64,000 bases of DNA from Sphingobacteriaceae bacterium (GCA_947453445.1 CANGGP010000004.1:43484-107483), one strand, 5' to 3'; shown: positions 9,501-18,184, counted from the first letter of the stretch. Notes: generated by a model from the letters alone, not told the origin. A program made the numbers and translations.

Positions 9501-11063
9501 CAACACATACAAACGGTTTGGATTGGCAACACAACTATGCACAACTTTAATGGTTTGACTAAAAGAGGTAATGGCCGTCCAAGTTGGCGAACTTGAATTT
9601 AAATTTGTGCAACGGTAAACATCAGTAAAGCCCATAAAAGCCAAATTAGGATCGGTGCGGTTAAATGCAAATGAATTCCAATTTGTGGTAGGTAAATTAT
9701 AAGCGCCTACAGCGCCGGTATGATTTAATTGTCTGTTTGTTCCATCAAAGTAAATATGTCCGTTGTAATCCGCTTGTCGTTTGGCATAATCATCGCCTCC
9801 ACCAATGGTAAACCAGCCCGTTACATCGCTGTACAACTTCCCGTTGTCTTGCGTACCGATGCTCACAAAATCTTTTTTAATTAAACTGCTTATGCCTGTT
9901 TCATTGCCAATTTCATAAGCATACAAACCGTTACTTTTAGCAGTCCATGTATTACCGCCATCGTTACTTAACCAAACTCCCCCATCATTGCAACTGTACA
10001 ATTTTGTATTGTCGAATGGGGCTTGCATAATTTGATGCATATCAGTGTGAACAATTGTCGCCCAAAAGGTCAACATGGTCCATGTTGCGCCGCTATCGAC
10101 CGAAAACCAAGTATTATGTGCTTGTAACCAAACTTTTGCAGGGTCATTCGCATCAACCGTAATGGCATGGTTGTAGTTGCCCTGACTGCTTGAAGTAACC
10201 GTATTACTGTAATAAGTTAAAAAAGGACTACCTCCTGCTTTTTTCACATTAAAACTCAAACCACCATTGTTTGATTTATGCATAATGCCGCCATCACCAA
10301 TCACACTAAAATAAACCACATTGGTTGAACTCGGACAAACGGCTATGCGCGCGCCGCTTTGAATAACTGTTGATGAACTTACAATTCCGGCAGTAATTTG
10401 TGTCCATGTGCTGCCGAAGTCAGTCGACCTTAAAAATTTTGGTACACTTTCCATGCTTGCCGCATATAGGGTTTGCGAATTAACGGCAGCATTGCTTTTT
10501 AAATCACAAAAGGGAATGTTTGTGGCGGTGGTGGCCGACCAAGTTAATCCGGCATTGCTCGATTTGTAGATCCCCTTATTGGTAGCAGCAACAAACTCAG
10601 AAGCGTTAGTAGGATTTTGTAAAATTTCTATCACCAAACAGTTCACCAATGAAGTAGCACTAAAACTAATGCCCCCATTTGTTGATTTAAAAATACCTGC
10701 ACCATTGCTATAATAATTGGCATCACCTGTTCCTAAAAACAAGTTTTGATCATTGGTATAATCGATGCAAATGGCTGCACAACTGTTTGTGATGCTTTCT
10801 GTACCGGGCGCCACGGTCCAACTCGCTGCTTGATTATTACTTAAAAACAAACCCCCTTCGGCTGTAACACAATAATATTTTAAGGGATTACTTGGATGAA
10901 ATTTCATCTGAGAGATTCTCGAAAAACCATTAATCTGTCCCGACACATTGGTCGGAAAATTGGTGCCACCCGGAACCGGCGTCCAATTGGCTAATTGCGC
11001 CTTCAAGAAAAGACTTGAAAAAAACACAATTAAAAACACTGTTATGCCAAAAATCTTCTTCAT
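6543..11063 (-). CDS. T9SS-secreted sortilin/BNR-repeat protein with PKD and LamG domains
   Basis: The protein has 1506 residues with signal peptide MKKIFGITVFLIVFFSSLFLKAQ. Residues ~30-660 hold BNR/sortilin-type propeller repeats with S.DGG.TW-like motifs (SNDGGNTWTAKS, KSTNGGISF, SSNAGLTW, SVDSGATWTML). A PKD domain follows (~685-770). Then comes a laminin-G/concanavalin-like domain (~780-950) with SISAWIKID, LWTHVAL and GQIDEVCFYNRTLS. Further Ig/PKD-like segments precede the type IX tail at the end (FPNPSSGEFIVQ...AKGIYLVEI...FTQKISKE). The predicted location is the cell surface or the medium. A 156-residue secreted protein is encoded immediately upstream with a 1-base gap, so the pair is probably one transcript. 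Confidence 0.85.
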   Translation of the reverse strand: MKKIFGITVFLIVFFSSLFLKAQLANWTPVPGGTNFPTNVSGQINGFSRISQMKFHPSNPLKYYCVTAEGGLFLSNNQAASWTVAPGTESITNSCAAICIDYTNDQNLFLGTGDANYYSNGAGIFKSTNGGISFSATSLVNCLVIEILQNPTNASEFVAATNKGIYKSSNAGLTWSATTATNIPFCDLKSNAAVNSQTLYAASMESVPKFLRSTDFGSTWTQITAGIVSSSTVIQSGARIAVCPSSTNVVYFSVIGDGGIMHKSNNGGLSFNVKKAGGSPFLTYYSNTVTSSSQGNYNHAITVDANDPAKVWLQAHNTWFSVDSGATWTMLTFWATIVHTDMHQIMQAPFDNTKLYSCNDGGVWLSNDGGNTWTAKSNGLYAYEIGNETGISSLIKKDFVSIGTQDNGKLYSDVTGWFTIGGGDDYAKRQADYNGHIYFDGTNRQLNHTGAVGAYNLPTTNWNSFAFNRTDPNLAFMGFTDVYRCTNLNSSSPTWTAITSFSQTIKVVHSCVANPNRLYVLLASGTLYVSNNALSANPSFSVSSIPTAPSSLGSLVSMANNADILYASCNNVVYRSANAGTSWLNVSYNLPNVNHRRILAEVYGGTQELVLIATNNAVYYKKAGQTTWTNYGTNLPSRRSPTGFSMYDDGTNQSRIRYASYGRAIWESGFDNLRAFSAEILFNDTSITCSSPNIQFNDGSVGAVNAPLSYTWSFQGATPSLVFTSTAAVTYSASGLYTIQLTVKDALNNISTKSITKYIQVIPCNSDTIPGKAINISSPSNYATTPPLALGITNSISISAWIKIDVAQASFAGILFSANGSATGLNFRNGNQIGYHYNDNAATYNYGGGPIIPYNLWTHVALVTSANASTIFVNGVPYVNSVANAAVNFNSGFNLGNDRNNASRTMTGQIDEVCFYNRTLSQNEIRELMHLTRNHGVVDPSLIAYYQCNELGNSIYDRAGNANAHLNASAQHILSTAPVGGGFSERQTINTPGIKTFSAEGLSINFPAATIPNGEICVTRLNIQPDSVPTNKSFSNTSSRYWIINNYGAQAFSPINTMTLSGYGSISVNQSLAPNKFKLYRRATGAYLAASWTKIDSAMAVNSGTYGVSSYSGSAVNYFNTQFTIAKDSCLAAQANASNATASVCAFGTSTLTTAGSINDNATWKWYLGSCGGTLIASGNSVVVTPSLSQVYYYRGEGGCANQGSCSILSINTVSSPSIPLSIIGSTAICEGKNSTFSVSPVPGASSYTWSLPNAWTGSSINASIAITSSSNSGILSVSAVNACGTSNSRTIAIAIQHSVAISQSVQLCAGEILHIGANSYSIAGTYTDVLTGLNGCDSLVNSIVNVDPPVDTAVTVNDIVLSANAIGAIYQWLDCDNAMAQISGASAKDYTVGLNGHYALKITVNNCVDTSACYAISTVGLKSNYIKAQFKIFPNPSSGEFIVQCPQSLQQAKLMVYDALGRLLIQTNLKGGIQQRIDLTTMAKGIYLVEIEVGDQRFTQKISKE

Positions 11064-11064
11064 T

Positions 11065-11535
11065 TTATTTTTTTCCGTTTTTCAATTCTATTTCTTTTAA
11101 TTCTTCTTGTTGTTTTTTAATCAAATCTTGACGTTCTTGCTCAGTCATGATAAAGCCGTCGGGCTTTACCCATGCTTGATTACTTTGCATCCAACCTTTA
11201 AACGCACGCACCTCAGCAGCATAAGAAATGCGCTCTTTCTTTTTATCTTTGTCGTTTTCTTCACCTTCCTTTTCCATTAAACCCATTTCCTTTTCAAATG
11301 CATCCTCTCCAATATCAAAGGCTTCCTTAGGCAATTCTCGTTTTTGCCAATAAGCCTTAAATGCCTTGATGGTTTCGTAATAATTTGCATTCGCATCGTT
11401 CATCATTTCAATCCACATCGGGTGTTTTGCATAATAACGCGTACTGTGCTTTGCTTTATCTTCTTGCGCCTGCGTGATTGAACAATTTAATGCCAAAACA
11501 AAAAAAACGCAAAAGGACTTTATGTTGAATTTCAT
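11065..11535 (-). CDS. Secreted hypothetical protein, charged
   Basis: This protein of 156 residues has a signal peptide ending TQAQ (MKFNIKSFCVFFVLALNCSITQAQ). The mature part is helical and highly charged, with an acidic-lysine stretch near the middle (EKEGEENDKDKKKERI) and a coiled-coil-like C-terminus (QERQDLIKKQQEELKEIEL). I do not recognise a domain. One base separates its stop from the start of the sortilin-like T9SS cargo, so a role with that protein is likely, though unproven. Confidence 0.75.
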   Translation of the reverse strand: MKFNIKSFCVFFVLALNCSITQAQEDKAKHSTRYYAKHPMWIEMMNDANANYYETIKAFKAYWQKRELPKEAFDIGEDAFEKEMGLMEKEGEENDKDKKKERISYAAEVRAFKGWMQSNQAWVKPDGFIMTEQERQDLIKKQQEELKEIELKNGKK

Positions 11536-11649
11536 GAGCTACTTTTTGCTGAAAGATAAAAATAAAAGAACAAAATAATGACCGGAAGCTTTTAACAATC
11601 TCCCTCTATTTTTAATATATTTAAGCCGACGCCCTGAATCGATAAATGC

Positions 11650-12984
11650 ATGATTAACTTTCCTCAATCTTTATTAAATCAACTTAAAAAACTGCCGCAT
11701 TTTGATGAGAATGCCTTTTTAGAGGCGCATGCCGCGGAGCGTTTGGTCACCTCAATCAGATTAAACCCTTTTAAGCCGGCAAAACTTGATTTTGAATTAT
11801 CAAATCCGGTACCTTGGAACCAACATGCATATTATCTAAATGAACGGCCATACTTTACGCACGACCCTATGTTTCATGCAGGCGCCTATTATGTGCAAGA
11901 AGCCGGAAGTATGTTTATTGAACAGGCATTGAGCCAAAGTTTAAATTTAACTGATGATCTCAAAATTCTGGACTTATGTGCAGCGCCCGGCGGAAAAAGC
12001 ACCCTTATCAATACACTTATTTCGAAAAATAGTTTATTGGTTGCCAATGAAATTGTAAAATCGAGGGCTGATGTATTGGCTCAAAATCTTAGCCGTTGGG
12101 GCACATCAAATACGGTTGTCACTAACAACCATCCGGATAAATTTATGGTATTAAAAGATTATTTTGATGCCATTGTTGTCGATGCCCCTTGTAGTGGCAG
12201 TGGGTTATTTAGAAAACAACCCGAGGCCATCAATGAATGGAGCGAACAAGCTGTTGCCGCTTGTGAATTACGCCAAAAAAACATCCTCGAAAACATTCTG
12301 CCTACTTTAAAAAATGACGGCATTTTGGTGTATAGCACATGCTCGTATTCCATTGAAGAAAATGAAAACATCGTAAACTGGCTTATTTCAGAGCAGGGCA
12401 TGACATATGTTCCCATAAAAATAAATGCCGAATGGGGTATTCAAGAGAATGCGCAAGGCTACCGTTTTTACCCGCACCTCGCCATGAGTGAAGGATTTTT
12501 TTGTGCTGTTTTAAGAAGAGAAAACGTTCAAAATAAGCACACAAAAACACACAAGTTTAAGAGCAATATTTCAAAGCAAGAAATCGATGTTACACACGAG
12601 TTTATTGATTCTTCTTATTTGACATTAAACAAAATCAATGGTCGTATTCACCTCATGAATCAGGAGGGATTTGATTTTTTGAATCAGCACGAAAAAAAAT
12701 TTTATTATAAAAAGGCAGGTACATTAATTGGTGAAATTAAAAACGGCAAATTAGTGCCTGAACAAGAATTAGCGTGGTGCACAGCTTTAAATAACAACAT
12801 TAATCGAATTGATTTAGAAAAAGAAGAAGCCATTCAGTTCCTGAAAAAAGAAAACTTCCAACACAAAAGCAATCTACAAGGCTTGGTGTTGTTTTCTTAT
12901 AAAAACTTGGGTTTGGCTTGGGCTAAAATTCTCAGCAACAGGGTGAATAATTATTTGCCGAATGAAATAAAAATACTTAGATAA
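11650..12984 (+). CDS. RsmF/NOL1-NOP2-Sun type rRNA m5C methyltransferase
   Basis: The protein has 444 residues. The SAM-binding motif I is LDLCAAPGGKS (~108-118), motif IV is VVDAPCSGSGLF with its conserved Cys (~176-187), and the catalytic motif VI is YSTCSYS with the nucleophilic Cys (~226-232). The N-terminal part (MINFPQSLLNQLKKLP...) and the ~150-residue C-terminal extension resemble RsmF, which methylates a cytosine of 16S rRNA in the decoding region. Assignment to this exact site is by family resemblance only. It stands alone on the plus strand and converges with the next gene 4 bases away. Confidence 0.85.
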   Translation: MINFPQSLLNQLKKLPHFDENAFLEAHAAERLVTSIRLNPFKPAKLDFELSNPVPWNQHAYYLNERPYFTHDPMFHAGAYYVQEAGSMFIEQALSQSLNLTDDLKILDLCAAPGGKSTLINTLISKNSLLVANEIVKSRADVLAQNLSRWGTSNTVVTNNHPDKFMVLKDYFDAIVVDAPCSGSGLFRKQPEAINEWSEQAVAACELRQKNILENILPTLKNDGILVYSTCSYSIEENENIVNWLISEQGMTYVPIKINAEWGIQENAQGYRFYPHLAMSEGFFCAVLRRENVQNKHTKTHKFKSNISKQEIDVTHEFIDSSYLTLNKINGRIHLMNQEGFDFLNQHEKKFYYKKAGTLIGEIKNGKLVPEQELAWCTALNNNINRIDLEKEEAIQFLKKENFQHKSNLQGLVLFSYKNLGLAWAKILSNRVNNYLPNEIKILR

Positions 12985-12988
12985 ACTG

Positions 12989-13801
12989 CTAGAACAATTC
13001 AAATTTGACACCAAAAAATAATTCATCATTGGTTTCAAATTTGTTATTGTTAAAGTATGTGGCATTGTTATGCTCATACTCTACACCAAAAAACACACCT
13101 CTTAATTTTTCGAGTGAAATCCAAAGTGAAGCTTGAATGACCATCTGATTGGTAGGAAAAGTTGCACGGCCCATGCCTGTACTCGATAATTTAAAAATAT
13201 GAAATAATTTAAGCTCTTGAGTTGTGTACTCATAACCAAAAACATAATCAGGAAACACTCTGCTAATTAATGAAACGCGTTTAAAGACTAAATTATCGTA
13301 TGCGGTTATTTGCGGCCCAATACTTAAAAACTCTTGGCCTGTAATACTGCCTACTTCTGCCCCTAATTGAAATATTTTGGTTCCGAAATAACCTTCAGTG
13401 TACATGATTAAATCTTTCATATCACGTGCACCTTCATAGTGTGTATTGGCGTCGGCAAAAAACCTAACCCCGCCCAATAACTTTTCATTATTTGAATACA
13501 AGTGATAATCAAACATGGCTTCATGCTTCACAACAGGGTCACCGGGACGGATAATGTTCAATGGATACAACTCGAGCTCAGTTTCCAAATCCTCATGTTT
13601 CCTGATTTCCCGCGACAATGAATCATCACCTCTCGGATGGATTAAGCTCAAGCCTTTGGCTCTTGAAAATCCATAACCATTTTGCGCATTGCCACTTGTA
13701 TTTGCGAAAAGTAAAAAGCTGATTAGAAAATAAATTTGAATAGAACTCAAACAGGTTAAAGAAAATCTGTTGATTTTGATACTGAATTCTTTTGCCTTCA
13801 T
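12989..13801 (-). CDS. Putative outer-membrane protein under CRP/FNR-type control
   Basis: The protein has 270 residues with a long signal sequence (hydrophobic core IYFLISFLLFA, cut near SGNAQN). The mature part alternates polar and aromatic residues (GGVRFFADANTHYEG, YVFGYEYTTQELKLFHIF, LRGVFFGVEYEHNN) and ends in Phe, as outer-membrane beta-barrels often do. I recognise no named family. A TAACTTTG -7 box and a TGAC-N4-GTCA dyad lie 75-115 bases upstream, linking it to the regulation of the respiratory cluster to its right. Confidence 0.7.
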   Translation of the reverse strand: MKAKEFSIKINRFSLTCLSSIQIYFLISFLLFANTSGNAQNGYGFSRAKGLSLIHPRGDDSLSREIRKHEDLETELELYPLNIIRPGDPVVKHEAMFDYHLYSNNEKLLGGVRFFADANTHYEGARDMKDLIMYTEGYFGTKIFQLGAEVGSITGQEFLSIGPQITAYDNLVFKRVSLISRVFPDYVFGYEYTTQELKLFHIFKLSSTGMGRATFPTNQMVIQASLWISLEKLRGVFFGVEYEHNNATYFNNNKFETNDELFFGVKFELF

Positions 13802-13874
13802 AAACCAGGCGAATACCGATTAATTTAACCATGCTTTTAACCTAAAAAACAATCTCGTCAGGTATTCCGGGAAA

Positions 13875-13917
13875 CAAAGTTATAAGTAAGGCCTATTTCA
13901 GAACATGACATCCGTCA
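13875..13917 (-). promoter_or_regulatory. CRP/FNR-type regulated promoter (TGAC-N4-GTCA dyad)
   Basis: On the minus strand the -7 box TAACTTTG occupies 13875-13882. The dyad TGAC-ATCC-GTCA occupies 13906-13917, with its centre about 36 bases upstream of the end of the box. That places the dyad near -41, the usual class II activator position. The same arrangement recurs at two other promoters in the window. The gene served is the outer-membrane protein starting at 13801. Confidence 0.6.
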
Positions 13918-13960
13918 ATTAAAGGCATGACTTTATCGCAATCTTTCATCAAAATTAAAC

Positions 13961-14006
13961 AAAAAAAAGCACTTTTCTATGGCGATAAACTGCATAGAAA
14001 AGTGCT
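13961..14006 (-). terminator. Terminator of the FeS-NrfD-cytochrome operon
   Basis: A perfect 14-bp inverted repeat, AGCACTTTTCTATG (13968-13981) and its complement (13993-14006), is followed on the minus strand by a run of eight T. It lies 30 bases after the cytochrome stop codon. Confidence 0.85.
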
Positions 14007-14036
14007 AAACTAAACGCACTCAACCAAACGATGAGC

Positions 14037-14465
14037 TTATTTCTTAAGGGTTCTCATAAAGTTAATAATGCTCCAGATCTCTTCGTCTTCAGTTATTTTC
14101 TTTTTGAATGAAGGCATATCTACTCTACCTTCTTTTATCTTATAAAATAATTCACCGTCAGTTTGATCAGCTACATCCTTGGCACTAAAATCACCACATG
14201 GGGTATCTAATTCTTTTGATTTAGGACCATCGCCCAAACCTTTAGCACCATGACATGATTTGCAATGTTTCATGAACAATGTTTTACCCGCCGCAATCGT
14301 TCCATCGTCGGATTTAACCGGGTTTTTCATTTTCTTAGAAGCATCAGGCACAACCCAAGGTTTCTTTTTTTCTTGAAACTTATTGTTAAATGACATTGTT
14401 ACAAATGCCAAAACAAACATTACAATTCCTGCAAGGAGGAAGTTTTTGTTGATTACAGTTTTCAT
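14037..14465 (-). CDS. Monohaem cytochrome c
   Basis: This protein of 142 residues has an N-terminal membrane anchor or signal (LLAGIVMFVLAFVTMSF). One class I cytochrome c domain follows, with haem site CKSCH in KHCKSCHGAKGLGDGPKS (~69-73) and a likely Met ligand in GRVDMPSFKKKIT. The C-terminal helix IWSIINFMRTL is typical. It is the last gene of the operon with the FeS protein, NrfD and the Ig-like membrane protein, so it probably passes electrons between that complex and a periplasmic partner. The direction is not known. Confidence 0.85.
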   Translation of the reverse strand: MKTVINKNFLLAGIVMFVLAFVTMSFNNKFQEKKKPWVVPDASKKMKNPVKSDDGTIAAGKTLFMKHCKSCHGAKGLGDGPKSKELDTPCGDFSAKDVADQTDGELFYKIKEGRVDMPSFKKKITEDEEIWSIINFMRTLKK

Positions 14466-14531
14466 AAATTAAATTGATTTTAGGTTAATTGTTTGGTTAT
14501 ATATTTTTTTGTTTAGTTTTCAATCACTAAG

Positions 14532-15452
14532 TTAACGTAACTTTTTAATTTTAAATAAGAGTGAAATTAGGTAAAAAATAATTCCCCATATGGTAAAAAT
14601 GATGGTTACCGAAACAATTACTAAGGGCACAGGCGCATTTTGGCCTGAAGACCACAAAGTTCTTTTGGTGAATTTGTGCTCAATTGGTGGCACCGACCAA
14701 GGTATTCTTTTTGTTACTTCAATAATACCATCATTTTCTTGATCCTCATACCTGGCGGCAACTGTAATTGTTTTGTCGTTGTTACCCGGAATATCTTTCG
14801 GTAACACACCCGAAACTTCACCATTCTCATCGGTGCTTAAATTTTCTTCACCAAATGGTAAGGCACCAAATGTGCGTTTAATCAATAGCTTTATCTCAGT
14901 TTTAGCTGCCGGCGACTCAACACTGTCTTTAAACATCGAAAGTTTAGCCACAACAGTGGTTAAAGAATCAGCAACGCTGTTTGAAAGGCTTATTCTCACA
15001 TCATTCACTGTTATTTGCTCACTAGAGTTTTCAAATTTAGGATCTGTGCCAATGCTCGCAATAAAATTAAATACATGCGCCCCTGTTTTAATCCTTTTGA
15101 AATTATCACTCAAGTCAAACTCAACAACACCATCGTCGTCAGTTACCAAATTTCCCATCCAACCCTCTCCAGTAACAGGATTAAACTTTCTAACTTCCGA
15201 TAAATATAAATTCACAATGATGTTATTCACCGGAATAAACTTTTTTCCGTCTTTATAAGAAAGCTCAACCTTAATACTCGGTTTACCGTCAATAATCTTA
15301 TAACTTAATTTAAAGTTTGGCGTAATTTTGGTTGCTTCGCCGTCATTGCCTGCAAATGAACGTGCCACAAACACAAAAATCAAACTCAATAATAGCAAAA
15401 CCCTTTTGGTTTTTTTAAGCTGCAAATATGTTTTATTATGTATCATAATCAA
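14532..15452 (-). CDS. Membrane-anchored Ig-like protein of the NrfD operon
   Basis: The protein has 306 residues. A signal peptide (KRVLLLLSLIFVFVARSFA) is followed by about 240 beta-rich residues that look like two Ig-like domains. The second resembles DENGEVSG-type carboxypeptidase-regulatory folds. One C-terminal transmembrane helix (VPLVIVSVTIIFTIWGIIFYLISLLF) has a short basic tail. I know no named family. It sits 18 bases after the NrfD subunit and before the cytochrome, so it is probably an accessory or docking subunit of the same complex. Confidence 0.75.
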   Translation of the reverse strand: MIMIHNKTYLQLKKTKRVLLLLSLIFVFVARSFAGNDGEATKITPNFKLSYKIIDGKPSIKVELSYKDGKKFIPVNNIIVNLYLSEVRKFNPVTGEGWMGNLVTDDDGVVEFDLSDNFKRIKTGAHVFNFIASIGTDPKFENSSEQITVNDVRISLSNSVADSLTTVVAKLSMFKDSVESPAAKTEIKLLIKRTFGALPFGEENLSTDENGEVSGVLPKDIPGNNDKTITVAARYEDQENDGIIEVTKRIPWSVPPIEHKFTKRTLWSSGQNAPVPLVIVSVTIIFTIWGIIFYLISLLFKIKKLR

Positions 15453-15470
15453 TATTTTTTAGTTTGATTT

Positions 15471-16841
15471 TTATTCTTGCTCATTTAAATGTTTGTAAAT
15501 GGTGTAATGCGAAACACCTCTTTCTTCAGCCACTTCCCAAATTGAAATAATCGGAAAATAACGAATGAACAAGGTAATCACCAACAAGGCACCTGCCAAT
15601 GAAGCGCCTGTAATCGACCATTCGGCCAAAGTAGCTGTATAATGTTTAGCTGATTCAGGTACTTGTTGCAATGGTAAAAAAGGATGCAACATGGTTGGAA
15701 TTACAATCAAATAACGTTTAAACCATGCACCAATAATTACAAACACTGACATTAAAAAGATGGATCTCGGTTTACGTCCTTGCGGAAACAATAACACAAT
15801 AATTGGAATAAACATCCCGAAAATTTGTACCAACCAAAACATTGGTGCATAATGCCCAATAAACAATTCTTTTAAATGCGCGCCTTCATCACCTTTCATT
15901 TTATAACCCGGAATAAAATACTCGTTGATTGTAAAATACAAATAGATAAATGACAGCAACACCAATAAACGGCCCATTCTGTCGAAGTGTTTATCAGTGA
16001 TTAATTCGTCATATTTATTATAAAAATGACGTATCACATACATTCCCGCAATAACAGCGGCAGCTCCAACCATAAAGGCACCGGCCACAAAATAAGCACC
16101 AAAGTTGGTACTATCCCAACCCGGACGGTATGTAGTGGCAAATAACCATGATGTTACAGTATGTATACTTAAAGCCACCGGAATGATTAACACCGACAAA
16201 ATTGTAATGGCTTTTTTAACCATTTTGTATTGTGCAGGTTTATTGTTCCATCCCAAGGCTAAAATTTTATACATTTTGTGTTGCCATTTCGGAATGTTTT
16301 TCATCCGATCGCGGCAAAACGAAATACCCGGCAACAAAGGAAAATACAAGAACAACAAACTAATGGTCATGTATGTTGTTACCACAATCACGTCCCACAT
16401 AATCGGCGATTGAATCCTACCATGTATAAACATGTTGATGATTCTGTCAGGACGACCCATGTCAACGATAATGATTAAACCTGCAAAGATAATTCCTGCT
16501 ACCGCAATGATCTCAGCCATACGCGTAATTGGCGCACGCCAACTAACGTTTAACAAATTAAGCACGGCTGTAATTAATGATCCAACCAAACTCACCGCCA
16601 CAAAAAATACAAAGTTCGAAATGTAGATACCCCAAGAAACGGTATCGCTTAATCCGGTGATTGATAAGCCTTTCTTTAATTGAATCACATAATTGTATAA
16701 TCCAAATACAATCACCGCCACTAAAAATACAACCCAAATTTTTCCGGCTTTACCAAATTTTTGAGGTAACAAATCGTCGTTATAATGATGAAGCATTTCT
16801 ATTGCTTCTTTTTCACTCATATGTTTATTAGTTTCTTCCAT
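15471..16841 (-). CDS. NrfD/PsrC-type membrane subunit
   Basis: This is a polytopic membrane protein of about 456 residues with around ten hydrophobic helices. It carries NrfD-family segments such as GLSDTVSWGIYISNFVFFVAVS, SWRAPITRMAE and VDMGRPDRI. These quinone-interacting subunits pair with a periplasmic FeS protein to exchange electrons with the quinone pool. I prefer the start MEETNKHM, 13 bases after the FeS stop; the ORF track begins 8 codons earlier and would overlap by 11 bases. The helix GIIFAGLIIIVDMGRPDR carries the conserved Asp/Arg typical of the family. No molybdopterin catalytic subunit is in the window. Confidence 0.88.
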   Translation of the reverse strand: MEETNKHMSEKEAIEMLHHYNDDLLPQKFGKAGKIWVVFLVAVIVFGLYNYVIQLKKGLSITGLSDTVSWGIYISNFVFFVAVSLVGSLITAVLNLLNVSWRAPITRMAEIIAVAGIIFAGLIIIVDMGRPDRIINMFIHGRIQSPIMWDVIVVTTYMTISLLFLYFPLLPGISFCRDRMKNIPKWQHKMYKILALGWNNKPAQYKMVKKAITILSVLIIPVALSIHTVTSWLFATTYRPGWDSTNFGAYFVAGAFMVGAAAVIAGMYVIRHFYNKYDELITDKHFDRMGRLLVLLSFIYLYFTINEYFIPGYKMKGDEGAHLKELFIGHYAPMFWLVQIFGMFIPIIVLLFPQGRKPRSIFLMSVFVIIGAWFKRYLIVIPTMLHPFLPLQQVPESAKHYTATLAEWSITGASLAGALLVITLFIRYFPIISIWEVAEERGVSHYTIYKHLNEQE

Positions 16842-16854
16842 AACTTTATTTTTT

Positions 16855-17823
16855 TTATGAATCACTTTCTTTTTCTTCTCCGTTGCTATCTACAAATGGA
16901 AACAAGCGGTTAACCGGTGGTAAATAATACACACTAGGTTCAGTGCCTAAAGATTCCATATAACGGTAAGCAGCTTTGTCTTTCAACAATTGTTTGAATC
17001 GCAAAGTTTCATCACCATTGGTAACAGTATCTTCATTGGCATCGCCAAAATAATATACACCATTCGGGCAAGCAGTAACACAATGCGGTAATTTGCCTTG
17101 TTTCAACATATCCGGACAGAAATCACATTTTTCAACTGTACCTTTTTTACGCGGTGTGCTGGTTTCAGGCGAATACACCATCTCGTTTACATACTCAGGT
17201 TGTTGCGGTTCTTCCCAGTTAAAAGTTCTAGTTGAGTAAGGGCAAGCAGCCATGCAAAAACGACAACCAATGCAACGCTCATTATCAATCAACACCAAAC
17301 CATCTTCTCTTTTAAAGGTGGCGTCAACCGGACAAACCTTAACGCAAGGTGGCTTATCACAATGCAAACAAGGTTTAGGCATCCAATAAGGTGCTGTATC
17401 CTCGGTGTCTTGCATTTTATATACTTTTAACCACTTATCTTGTGCAGGCAACAGATGGTGTTTTTGACACGCTTTTTGGCATTTAAGTGCGTTTTTACAA
17501 CGCGACAAGTCAATCACCATTACATATTTTTTTCCCGGTACACCAACACGCGATTCATCAGGTGAAGCACCGCAATGGTGTTTAGGATGTGAATGTTCTT
17601 TTAGATAAGCTGAATCTACTTCTACCAATTTACCATCCGGTGTCAGTAATTTTACTTTCTCACCGGTTTCTTTGTTGGCCGGTTCTTCCTGATCGGATAA
17701 TACTTTTTGGATGCCACCACCTGCAATGGTTAATCCGGCTGTAAGAAATCCCAACTTGAGAAAATTTCTTCTACCGCTGGCCGCATCATCGTGTTTGTTT
17801 TGATCATCTGGCTTTTGAGACAT
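16855..17823 (-). CDS. Tat-exported FeS electron-transfer protein (NrfC/HmcB type)
   Basis: The protein has 322 residues. The Tat signal is RRNFLKLGFLTAGLTIAGGG (~18-37). Three complete Cys motifs bind [4Fe-4S] clusters: CLHCDKPPCVKVCP, CIGCRFCMAACP and CDFC...HCVTACP. The first motif, CKNALKCQKAC, has Ala where the second Cys is expected, so that cluster may be [3Fe-4S] or use another ligand. It is the first gene of the operon and probably takes electrons from or gives them to the NrfD subunit on the periplasmic side. A TGAT-N4-ATCA dyad lies upstream. Confidence 0.88.
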   Translation of the reverse strand: MSQKPDDQNKHDDAASGRRNFLKLGFLTAGLTIAGGGIQKVLSDQEEPANKETGEKVKLLTPDGKLVEVDSAYLKEHSHPKHHCGASPDESRVGVPGKKYVMVIDLSRCKNALKCQKACQKHHLLPAQDKWLKVYKMQDTEDTAPYWMPKPCLHCDKPPCVKVCPVDATFKREDGLVLIDNERCIGCRFCMAACPYSTRTFNWEEPQQPEYVNEMVYSPETSTPRKKGTVEKCDFCPDMLKQGKLPHCVTACPNGVYYFGDANEDTVTNGDETLRFKQLLKDKAAYRYMESLGTEPSVYYLPPVNRLFPFVDSNGEEKESDS

Positions 17824-17955
17824 ACGATTGATTTTTAAGGATAATTTATTTTATGAAAATTGAAAATTTGATTTGATTTTTTTGCAATGAAATTGAAGAA
17901 AATGGCGGTTTTATTTGATTTTTGATGCCTTCTAATTTTAGTTTCATAACAAACT
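17824..17955. other. Leader region of the FeS-NrfD operon
   Basis: The 132 bases between the presumed start of transcription and the FeS ATG are AT-rich, with no recognised riboswitch or ORF. Confidence 0.4.
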
Positions 17956-17998
17956 CAAAGTACGCGCTGATTCTGATTTTTCAGCATGATGGCCATCA
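17956..17998 (-). promoter_or_regulatory. FNR-type dyad and promoter of the FeS-NrfD operon
   Basis: The dyad TGAT-GGCC-ATCA (17987-17998) matches the core of the FNR site TTGAT-N4-ATCAA. Its centre is about 36 bases from a GTACTTTG box (17956-17963). That box is an imperfect -7 element, but the spacing matches the other dyad promoters here. Control by a CRP/FNR-family regulator responding to oxygen or NO is inferred. Confidence 0.5.
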
Positions 17999-18112
17999 AA
18001 GAAACGTATGATTTTGATCAGTTGAAGAAAAATAATTTGCTCAAAAAAACATGTTGATCAAACAACTTAAACACTTGCCATTGCTTAAAAATCATCCATC
18101 GCAATCACTTTT

Positions 18113-18151
18113 TTCAAAAAAAAAAACTTCAGATGTAACACCTGAAGTTTT
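18113..18151 (-). terminator. Terminator after the DUF5777 gene (copy 1)
   Basis: The inverted repeat AAAACTTCAG (18123-18132) and CTGAAGTTTT (18142-18151) is followed on the minus strand by a T-run. It sits about 35 bases after the stop codon of the DUF5777 gene. Confidence 0.8.
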
Positions 18152-18184
18152 CTTTGCCGAAAGGCAATATATTAATCGCTTAAA

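Noticed and set aside
18001-18060. TGATCA palindromes upstream of the FeS operon as further operators
   Set aside because: The six-base palindromes lack the N4 spacing of the other dyads and sit too far from a promoter.
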